A stretch of DNA of 64,000 nt from NCBI GenBank assembly GCA_903850565.1, contig CAINLV010000051.1:16648-80647 (forward strand), given 5' to 3'. The stretch comes from an uncultured Actinomycetes bacterium (lineage in GTDB: Bacteria > Actinomycetota > Actinomycetes > Nanopelagicales > Nanopelagicaceae). Made by a program: the position numbers and the translations under genes. A model generated the notes under the pieces. That model saw only the letters and a program-made list of their open reading frames with translations. It was not told the origin of the DNA and did not search any database. Position 1 is the first letter of the stretch. The number at the start of each line of letters is the position of its first letter. Shown in pieces: positions 35,781 to 42,408 of this stretch.

Positions 35781-37175
35781 CTACCCAACCACCACCGGCG
35801 CCAACTCCGGAAGCCAAGCAATGGCTTCGGCCAAGAATTTTCCTTCAGCTTCTAACTGACAAAAGATGCCAGTTGTTCCCAAAGTAACTCGGTGGATCAA
35901 CATGTATTCCGGAGGCAGGTTTAATTGAAAACCAATTTTTGCAGTTGGATTTCGTGGGTCACCAACGCGTTGAGTCTGATCGCGCAACCATTCACGGGAG
36001 TAGCGAAACGTTTCGGTACGAAGCGGCTCCACTAAGGGGATGAGGAAATCCAAAACCAACTGGGGATCGACATCTACATCGGGAAGAACGAAACCATCTT
36101 CCTTGAATCCTTCGTAAAGTGCTGTGGCATCGCCTTCTAATGCATTCTTGAGCAAACGCTTGAATGGTTCCGGGAATCCATTGGGTAAACGATTACAAGC
36201 ACCGAAGTCCAAAACTCCAAGGCGGCCATCATCTAGCAGGCGGAAATTTCCAGGATGGGGATCGGCATGTAGAAGGCCAGCCCGAATGGGGGAGGTGAAA
36301 TGGAATCGCGCCAACTTCATGCCGGCGTTATTTCGCTGCGCTCTGGTTCCTTTTGCGATGATTTTGGAAAGTGGCGTGCCTTCCATCCATTCGCTCACAA
36401 TCACTTTATCTGAAAAGGTAACTACCTTGGGGATTGCAATATCTGGGTCACCGTCATAAACCTGGGAGTACTTCTGCTGTGCTTCTGCCTCGTACTTGTA
36501 ATCGACCTCTTCAATGATCCTGGCGCGTAACTCTTCAAGCAGCGGCTTCATATCTAGTCCGGGCATAAAGAGCTGAAAGATCTTTCCGAATCGTTGAATT
36601 TGATTTAGGTCAGAAATCAGTGCTTCCGCTGCGCCTGGGTATTGAATCTTTACGGCAACGGTTCGGCCATCTTTCCATTGCGCTTTATGGACTTGACCAA
36701 TCGATGCTGATGCAGCGGGCTTGTCATTGAAAGATGCGAAATTATCACGCCAATCTTCGCCCAGCTCTTTTGCAAGGACGCTATGAACAACACGCGCGGG
36801 CAATGGGGGAGCGGATTCTTGTAGTTTGGTTAACGTTTCGCGGTAGGGCTTGGCAATTTCTTCAGGGAGGGCGGCCTCGAAGACCGAGAGCGCCTGACCG
36901 AACTTCATGGCCCCACCTTTGAGCTCACCTAAAACTTTAAATACCTGCTCTGCCGTCTTTTCTTGAATTTCGCCGAAGACCATAGATCCAGATTGCCCAA
37001 CTAACTGCCGTCCAAAACCAATGGCGCTGCGACCGGCCAAGGACAACGGAAGCGCGGCTAATTTCGCAGTTCGCGATGAAGTAGATCGGGGGATCGATTT
37101 ATTTTCTTTAGTTTTATCGGGCACTGCGCCATTGTTATATAACTTCGAAACATCCGCAGAGCGAGTGAGGCTCAT
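35781..37175 (-). CDS. ABC1/AarF/UbiB family atypical kinase
   Basis: UbiB/COQ8-like ATPase, related to M. tuberculosis Rv3197. Conserved parts: LKGGAMKFGQALS (the KxGQ motif), ASASIGQVHKA (Ala-rich loop), VAVKIQYPG (Lys), ISEWMEGTPLS-like VSEWMEGTPL, LHADPHPGNF (catalytic loop) and VLDFGACNRLP (DFG). About 464 residues. I chose ATG 37175; the frame extends to a TTG at 37205. It overlaps the upstream ThiF-like gene by about 40 bases. Presumed role in quinone or lipid metabolism; in mycobacteria it has been tied to macrolide tolerance downstream of whiB7. Confidence 0.87.
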   Translation of the reverse strand: MSLTRSADVSKLYNNGAVPDKTKENKSIPRSTSSRTAKLAALPLSLAGRSAIGFGRQLVGQSGSMVFGEIQEKTAEQVFKVLGELKGGAMKFGQALSVFEAALPEEIAKPYRETLTKLQESAPPLPARVVHSVLAKELGEDWRDNFASFNDKPAASASIGQVHKAQWKDGRTVAVKIQYPGAAEALISDLNQIQRFGKIFQLFMPGLDMKPLLEELRARIIEEVDYKYEAEAQQKYSQVYDGDPDIAIPKVVTFSDKVIVSEWMEGTPLSKIIAKGTRAQRNNAGMKLARFHFTSPIRAGLLHADPHPGNFRLLDDGRLGVLDFGACNRLPNGFPEPFKRLLKNALEGDATALYEGFKEDGFVLPDVDVDPQLVLDFLIPLVEPLRTETFRYSREWLRDQTQRVGDPRNPTAKIGFQLNLPPEYMLIHRVTLGTTGIFCQLEAEGKFLAEAIAWLPELAPVVVG

Positions 37176-38253
37176 GGTAAATGTGTTCTGGGTTACATGG
37201 CTCAAAGAGGTTGATTCGTAATGATTTTCCGATTAGTTCCGTACTCTCAGTATCAGCAAGTTCGCAGATATAAAGTGCAATAAGCCCAGTTAGGAATGCA
37301 GTTGCAGCCGCGGGGATTTCCGGTGCGGAATCTAGAATCGCCGACATTTCAATCCGATGGGAAAGATCGTCCTCACCTATTCTTTTCAAGGAAACACAGC
37401 GTAAACATGGGCTTTTTCCAGGAAGAACCAATGGACCGATTTCTATCTGCGATTCGTAGAGGTGGGAAATTTGTAGATGAGCAGTTCCTTCGCTCATCCA
37501 CCGCTGCAGATAATCTGGTTGTGCCATTTCGGTGCTGATAATCAGCGAAGGTCGTTCTGGAAAAGTATCCGACTCGGAATTTTCCCATTGCGAGTTTCGG
37601 GAAACCATTTCTATCGCCTGACTTTTTCGGCTACCAATATCACTGACTCGAAGCGCCATCCCACAGAGGTCAATGGGCTTTACTATTTCTTGAGCGAAGC
37701 TCTTATCAATGTTGCGCATCAAAGCGCGATCACCAGCGATGATTTTGGTATTGGTGAAACCACTGGCCTGCAGAATGGAGAGCAGACCTATCGCTAAACG
37801 TTTGGTGCCGAAGATTAAAATCGAAAAATCTCGTCGCGCTTTTTCTAGCGGGCGGACTCCTACTGATGGGACCAGGCGCCAACTGGATAAGGATTCCTCT
37901 GGTTGTAATCGCTCGCTCAAGTTTCGTTGACTTTGGTTGAGGTCGATTGCAAAAGAGATTTCGGCACTCTCTTGTAAATGTATAAAGCCGGCCATTACCA
38001 GTTCCCGCATCGCCTGAACCAGATCATCTTCGAAATCTAAGGCGCGTTCGAGGAAGTAGGCAACGGGTAATTGACCATTGACCACTTTGAGAAGCGAGGC
38101 AATTGGTGAATCGGAATAGAGAAGACCTCTGATCGGGGTGCCAATGTAGAAATCCCGCGCGGGGTTGATATCCAACAAAATGCGAACCCCTGCCTTGAGC
38201 CGGGGAAAGAAGGCGCGATAAGTTTGAATCCAAAGCAAAGTTGCGGGGTCCAT
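37135..38253 (-). CDS. ThiF/E1-like (TOMM cyclodehydratase-like) protein
   Basis: About 372-residue protein resembling the E1-like domain proteins annotated as TOMM precursor leader-binding or bacteriocin cyclodehydratase-like, the counterpart of M. tuberculosis Rv3196. A winged-helix-like N-terminal region is followed by a Rossmann-like stretch (FSILIFGTKRLAIGLLSIL, with the usual glycine motif degenerate). CLRCVSLKR and the C-terminal LCGC supply a four-cysteine zinc site typical of E1 enzymes. The degenerate nucleotide loop suggests a peptide-binding rather than an adenylating role. No precursor peptide gene is seen nearby. Start ATG 38253 or GTG 38256. Confidence 0.7.
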   Translation of the reverse strand: MDPATLLWIQTYRAFFPRLKAGVRILLDINPARDFYIGTPIRGLLYSDSPIASLLKVVNGQLPVAYFLERALDFEDDLVQAMRELVMAGFIHLQESAEISFAIDLNQSQRNLSERLQPEESLSSWRLVPSVGVRPLEKARRDFSILIFGTKRLAIGLLSILQASGFTNTKIIAGDRALMRNIDKSFAQEIVKPIDLCGMALRVSDIGSRKSQAIEMVSRNSQWENSESDTFPERPSLIISTEMAQPDYLQRWMSEGTAHLQISHLYESQIEIGPLVLPGKSPCLRCVSLKRIGEDDLSHRIEMSAILDSAPEIPAAATAFLTGLIALYICELADTESTELIGKSLRINLFEPCNPEHIYHEPHSLCGCFEVI

Positions 38254-38282
38254 CACTGGGTAAGGATCTCCAAGTAGAAAGT

Positions 38283-38390
38283 TTGAGATCGCGTTCGGAC
38301 CGGTTCATTGTGGAGAACGGCATTGCTGCCAACGGATTGCGGTTGGCCGATTACCAAGATGGTCACTTAATCCTGCGCTGGGAAAAATAA
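38283..38390 (+). CDS. Possible small ORF, 35 aa
   Basis: A TTG-started frame of 35 codons ending with GLRLADYQDGHLILRWEK-like sequence directly before a terminator hairpin. The composition looks protein-like and it lies between divergent-looking genes. No ribosome site is convincing, so it is offered only as a candidate. Confidence 0.25.
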   Translation: MRSRSDRFIVENGIAANGLRLADYQDGHLILRWEK

Positions 38391-38392
38391 AA

Positions 38393-38416
38393 CGCCCCCA
38401 GCAAAAGCTGGAGGCG
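38393..38416 (-). terminator. Terminator of the DUF5679 gene
   Basis: A ten-base stem with one mismatch (38393-38402 with 38407-38416) around an AAAA loop. Read on the minus strand it runs into GTTTTATTTTT, a good intrinsic terminator for the small zinc protein gene. It may also act on the plus strand. Confidence 0.8.
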
Positions 38417-38438
38417 CCTTATTACATCTTGTGAGTTC

Positions 38439-38597
38439 TTATGCCTTGCCCAAAATACGATTGACCTTGGTGCCACAGACTGGACAAATACCCTGTGCCA
38501 TGCGGCGACCAGAATCAGAGACTTTCACGTGTCCTTCAAAGGAACGCTTCTCCTTGCACTTTACGCAGTAGGCCTCACCCTTATATTCCTCGGCCAT
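38439..38597 (-). CDS. DUF5679 small zinc-binding protein
   Basis: 52-residue protein with two CxxC pairs, YCVKCKEKR near the N-terminus and CPVCGTK near the C-terminus, ending KVNRILGKA. This is the conserved actinobacterial DUF5679 pattern; the function is unknown. The ATG at 38597 has a very strong AGGAGG ribosome site five bases upstream, so upstream starts can be discarded. It has its own terminator, so it is probably a well-expressed single gene. Confidence 0.9.
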   Translation of the reverse strand: MAEEYKGEAYCVKCKEKRSFEGHVKVSDSGRRMAQGICPVCGTKVNRILGKA

Positions 38598-38718
38598 ATT
38601 GACCCTCCTATCGCCGCACACTCAAAAGTCGGGAGCCTCCCGTCTTAAGCGTGCGTATGAGAGCACCCTACCCCGATTTACGCGTGGAAAGTCGAATTTG
38701 AGCCTGAAATGTGGATTT

Positions 38719-39381
38719 TCAATCGAAAATAGGCGAACTTTTACCTCCGGGCAGGTCGTTCAGTCCCGCCTCGTAGCCATCGAGATAGGCCTGAGCCCGA
38801 TCTCCCTCTGGAAAGCGCTCCAGCAGGGCGGTGAAGGCTTTGCCATGGTCAGGAATCCGCAAGTGGATCAATTCGTGGAAGATCACCCAATCCAAAACAT
38901 AAGCCGGAACGGTGGCCAAACGGTCAGAAAGTCGGATGGTCCGATCTACCGTGGTGCAGGAACCCCATCGATCCTTCATCTTCCGCCAGGTGATACTGGC
39001 TGGGCGCTCGCTAAATTCAGGGAGCAGATTGGCAAGGAGCTGGTCGGCTTTGGCAGTTAGCTCTGATTCACTGCGCAGCGATCGGGATTCGCGAGTCAAA
39101 AGCATGGCGATCATCTCCGGGATTAGCTCGGCTTCTTGGCGCTTGGTCGTTCTGGCCGGGATATGGATTTCAATAATTCCATTTCGCCGAAGGGCGCTGA
39201 TGCTCTTCTTGCGCCTGGTACTTCGGATGATTTTGTAATCTGGCACTGCGGGATCGAGAGTTGAAGGCGTACTAGTGGTCTGACGCGAGGTGCTGGGGTG
39301 GCGACGGTCTGTCGATTCTTTTTTCACAGCGGCGAAGATATCTTCGAAGAAGGTGCCTTGAATAAAGTTTTCCACCGACAA
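38719..39381 (-). CDS. M48-like metallopeptidase (YgjP/DUF45 family)
   Basis: 220-residue protein of the YgjP / WLM metallopeptidase group. The zinc motif HELIH sits in VIFHELIHLRIPDHG, with the third ligand His in PDHGKAF. The upstream family signature DRWGSCT is also present. The N-terminal ~60 residues are low in conservation and rich in Ser/Thr. The start is TTG 39381 or GTG 39375. Substrate unknown. No signal peptide. Confidence 0.83.
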   Translation of the reverse strand: MSVENFIQGTFFEDIFAAVKKESTDRRHPSTSRQTTSTPSTLDPAVPDYKIIRSTRRKKSISALRRNGIIEIHIPARTTKRQEAELIPEMIAMLLTRESRSLRSESELTAKADQLLANLLPEFSERPASITWRKMKDRWGSCTTVDRTIRLSDRLATVPAYVLDWVIFHELIHLRIPDHGKAFTALLERFPEGDRAQAYLDGYEAGLNDLPGGKSSPIFD

Positions 39382-39773
39382 TTGAAGTTATCCCCCTTTT
39401 CTCCACAGAGTTATCAACAGAAATCCGCTGATCACGCGATAAGGCTAGACCTTTGTTCTTGTTGAAGTGTAATTAAATCGCCTGTATGGAGAAACTTTAA
39501 TTCAGCAATATTTCGCGAAGATGAAATCTAACTGCAGAACATTTGGAGTAAGAAAATATTTGTCAATAAGAATAATCAAATATTTACGCCATTATTTTCA
39601 CATTTCATACGCTCAGGCTCGGTTGATAATCCGCGCTTCTTGTCGTAAGTTTCAACCACGAAGTCCTCGGATAACCGTTCAGTGTCTGCAAGGGGAAGGC
39701 AGACAAAGAATCGTGCGCCCGGGGACTTCGCCTTTTTATTGGCTAATTTATTGGCTAATTACATCTGAACTAT
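39382..39773. other. Non-coding stretch of 392 bases between divergent and convergent ends
   Basis: Contains AT-rich sequence with possible promoters (for example TTGGAG at about 39541 and TAAGAA 18 bases later on the plus strand), the candidate structured RNA described separately, and a tandem 12-base repeat of TTATTGGCTAAT at 39737-39748 and 39749-39760. I see no gene with a ribosome site. Confidence 0.5.
39659..39737 (+). ncRNA. Candidate structured RNA ending in an intrinsic terminator
   Basis: A 12-bp closing stem pairs 39659-39670 with 39719-39730 (one G-U pair) and is followed by CCTTTTT. Inside it is a second hairpin, GTCTGC (39684-39689) with GCAGAC (39699-39704), around a purine-rich AAGGGGAAG loop. 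There is no plus-strand gene upstream, so the terminator would belong to a separate short transcript beginning somewhere after 39480. It does not match SRP RNA, tmRNA, RNase P or 6S RNA as I know them. Confidence 0.45.
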
Positions 39774-41078
39774 TTATAACAACCCAGATAAATCGTCGGG
39801 AACTGTGGTGCTCTCGAGGAATTTCTCAACATCGGCAAGGTCGGCGGCAGTTGGTAGAAAAGCTGGATCTTCCCAACGGCTATCCCGACCCTCAACCGAG
39901 CGTAATACAAAGACTTCAGCCCAAAAATTGGTGCATTCTCTGGTCAATCGTGGGGTGACTTCCAAACCTAATAGCGTTGCAAATAGTTGTTGCGTGGGCG
40001 ATGAAGCCGCTCTTCGTCGACGAAGCGTTTCTGTTAACGCAGGCAAAGAGGGAATTCGCTCACCTGCTGTTGTGGTGACGACGTGATCAATCCATCCTTC
40101 GATGAGCGCCAAAATCATTTCCAATTTTGCAAGTGCGCGATCTTGTTCTGCAGATTGTTCCGGAGTAAAGAGCCCTTGGCTGATCGCAGCGGATATTGAT
40201 TCGGGATTATTAATATCTAATTCACCAGAGTTAACCGCGGTTTCTGCCTGGCGTTGTACTGATTCCAAATCAACGCGAATGCCACTGCCGTATGCGGCAA
40301 ATGCTTGATAAATATAGTCAGATAGCCACGGCGTATGAGTGAATAATCGCGCTGCTGCTGCTTCGCGAAGAGCTAGAAAAATTCGAATTTCTCGCTCTGG
40401 AATATCTAAGCCTTCACCCCATGCGGCAATGTTCTGCGGGATTAAATGGGTATCGATCTTTGTATAGAGCGGGATAGCAACATCATGAGAACCGGTAACG
40501 CTGGTGGCCAATAGCCCAATCGACTGACCCAATTGCGTTGCAATCATTGATCCCATAAATGAACGCAAGAGAGATCCGATTCCCTGCAACATCTCCGGCG
40601 ACTCAATACCGTCAGGAAGACTGAATTGGCCGCCCATCGCAGCTCCTGAATCCGTAATCACTTTTGAAAGCGCGGTGGCCATACCTTCGGCTAACGGCTC
40701 TACTAATTTTTGCCAACCGGAGAGGGAAGCATCTAACCAATCGCGGCGACTCCATGCCGGTTGCAAAGTCTGAGAAGTTGCTGGAAAGAAAGTTGCTTCA
40801 TCCATCCAGATATTTGCAATATCGATTGCTTCTTTAATTTGGGCGGACTCGTTGGTCCCGACAAATTCTTCGGGATGGCTGGCTAAAAATTTACGAGCGG
40901 TTTCGCGAAGTGTTTCAAGCGAAATTAGTGGCCCGTTGCCTGAACCGGCGGAGAAAAGCGTTTGTGGTGAAATCCCAAAGTGGGCGAACTGCTGAAAGAG
41001 CGCATCGAAATTTGGCTGACCTTTGGCGGAATCGTCCGAATCGCCATCGTCAGGTGTAAAGCCGAAATTTCCACTCAT
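39774..41078 (-). CDS. Zinc-dependent metalloprotease, DUF2342 family
   Basis: 434-residue protein of the actinobacterial DUF2342 / coenzyme F420-region metalloprotease-like family (M. tuberculosis Rv3195 in the matching block). Recognisable parts are QLGQSIGLLATSVTGSHDVAIP, LREAAAARLFTHTPWL and ALIEGWIDHVV, which are conserved in the family. The active-site motif is of the degenerate type seen in this group (REAAAARLF). I chose ATG 41078 (MSGNFGFTPDD), with AAAGG eight bases upstream; a longer frame to 41303 lacks support. Divergent from the small membrane protein gene. Confidence 0.82.
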   Translation of the reverse strand: MSGNFGFTPDDGDSDDSAKGQPNFDALFQQFAHFGISPQTLFSAGSGNGPLISLETLRETARKFLASHPEEFVGTNESAQIKEAIDIANIWMDEATFFPATSQTLQPAWSRRDWLDASLSGWQKLVEPLAEGMATALSKVITDSGAAMGGQFSLPDGIESPEMLQGIGSLLRSFMGSMIATQLGQSIGLLATSVTGSHDVAIPLYTKIDTHLIPQNIAAWGEGLDIPEREIRIFLALREAAAARLFTHTPWLSDYIYQAFAAYGSGIRVDLESVQRQAETAVNSGELDINNPESISAAISQGLFTPEQSAEQDRALAKLEMILALIEGWIDHVVTTTAGERIPSLPALTETLRRRRAASSPTQQLFATLLGLEVTPRLTRECTNFWAEVFVLRSVEGRDSRWEDPAFLPTAADLADVEKFLESTTVPDDLSGLL

Positions 41079-41197
41079 TTGAAAACCTTTCTTAATAACC
41101 GTCATCACCATAACCTGCTTTCCTTCAAAAACCTTCCCAATTCCCTTAAAAATTCGATGAATCGGCCGAGTGAGGCTTGATTGGCTAAGGTATGACC

Positions 41198-41527
41198 ATG
41201 ACTTCCGCTCACACAACATCTGCCACCTTCTCTGCGCTGATCTGGTGGGTGGTTCCCGCTGTCGCGCTGATGGGTGCGATGGGCTATGTTGTTTGGGTCT
41301 CAAAATTTCAAGTCAAGTTCGATAATGAAACAAATCGCTCAGTTTCTAAGTTCCAAAACTTCCAACAAAGTTTTCAAGGTGGCAGCGTCGTGATTGCTCC
41401 GAATGCGCAACCGGCCGAAGTTTCCGAACCAGAAGCGGTAACCAATTGGCACACCCCGGAGCCGCTAATAAGCGCCGAACCAATTGTGATTCGTCCAGAT
41501 AGCGATGCCAACTCCCAAGGTTTGTAA
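41198..41527 (+). CDS. Small single-pass membrane protein, unknown
   Basis: 109 residues with one hydrophobic helix (about residues 10-32, LIWWVVPAVALMGAMGYVV), then a polar, Pro/Glu-rich C-terminal part. ATG 41198 is seven bases after AAGG; the ATG at 41192 is too close to it. It precedes the Lon-like protease by 24 bases and probably shares its mRNA. No family recognised. Confidence 0.6.
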   Translation: MTSAHTTSATFSALIWWVVPAVALMGAMGYVVWVSKFQVKFDNETNRSVSKFQNFQQSFQGGSVVIAPNAQPAEVSEPEAVTNWHTPEPLISAEPIVIRPDSDANSQGL

Positions 41528-41551
41528 TAGATCAGTGAAAGTCCGTAGCTG

Positions 41552-42337
41552 ATGTATCGCCAGAGAATCCCGTTCATTTCCGTAGCCGTCATGGTCGTTG
41601 CCGGTTTGTTGGCTTTCTTCGCGCCTCTGCCTTACGCCGTGATCAAACCCGGACCCACGCAAAATGTGCTCGCCTCCGCCATAAAGATTTCGGGCGTGAA
41701 AAGTTTTTCACCTTCAGGAAAATTGCTCACCACAACGGTGCTCGTTTCCAATCCAGGTGCGCGAATGATGGGCGCCGAAGTCATCATCAACTGGGTCGAA
41801 GGGGATTCGGTGATCCTGCCCAGAATCGCTCTCTACCCCAAGGAAGTAAGCACCAAAGAGGAGTTGCAGGTGGGCAAGAAGGAGATGCTCAGTTCCCAAG
41901 CTGATGCAACCACCGCTGCGCTAGCTTGGATTGCGCGCACCCATACCGCTGCCCAACTTCACGCTCTGGGCCTAGATCGGCTCACCGGTGGCGATATCGC
42001 CATTAAATTGAAAGAAACTGGCGGGCCAAGCGCTGGATTGGTCTTTGCCTTGGGCATTGTGGCCAAAGTTGAACCAGAAGATTGGATTCGCGGCCGAACG
42101 ATCGCCGGTACGGGAACCATCGATGGAGCCGGAAATGTGGGTCCAATTGGCGGAATCGACCAGAAATTAATCGGCGCCAGGCGTGCCGGGGCTACTTTGT
42201 TCTTGGTTCCCACCGACAACTGCGCTGATATCACTCGTGTGCCAAAGGGAATGACCATCGTGCCGGTCAGTTCCTTGGTGCAAGCGATTGCGGTACTGCG
42301 AGCACCTGGCACGTCCTACGCCTCGTGCCCGCGTTGA
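41552..42337 (+). CDS. YlbL-like membrane-anchored Lon (S16) protease, PDZ domain missing
   Basis: Membrane-anchored serine protease with a Lon-type Ser-Lys dyad. Residues ~8-27 are a membrane anchor. The proteolytic domain has GGPSAGLVFALG with the catalytic Ser, TIDGAGNVGPIGGI, and DQKLIGARRAGA with the catalytic Lys. The family (M. tuberculosis Rv3194c, B. subtilis YlbL) is about 340 residues with a PDZ domain between anchor and protease. This protein has 261 residues and passes straight from the anchor-proximal region to the protease, so the PDZ domain is absent. Confidence 0.85.
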   Translation: MYRQRIPFISVAVMVVAGLLAFFAPLPYAVIKPGPTQNVLASAIKISGVKSFSPSGKLLTTTVLVSNPGARMMGAEVIINWVEGDSVILPRIALYPKEVSTKEELQVGKKEMLSSQADATTAALAWIARTHTAAQLHALGLDRLTGGDIAIKLKETGGPSAGLVFALGIVAKVEPEDWIRGRTIAGTGTIDGAGNVGPIGGIDQKLIGARRAGATLFLVPTDNCADITRVPKGMTIVPVSSLVQAIAVLRAPGTSYASCPR

Positions 42338-42408
42338 ATTTGGCTTCGAACTTCTCAACCAATTAACTCCAAACCTCACGGAAAATCTCAACTAGGTAGA
42401 GTACGAAC

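Noticed and set aside
39382..39425. DnaA-box-like words (TTATCCCC, TCCACAG, TTATCAACA) suggesting an origin of replication
   Set aside because: None is a full TTATCCACA box, they are few, and no dnaA, dnaN, parA or gyr genes are near.
39521..39958. Open frame of 145 codons on the plus strand
   Set aside because: It runs through the candidate RNA and into the antisense of the DUF2342 gene; no ribosome site and no protein-like pattern.
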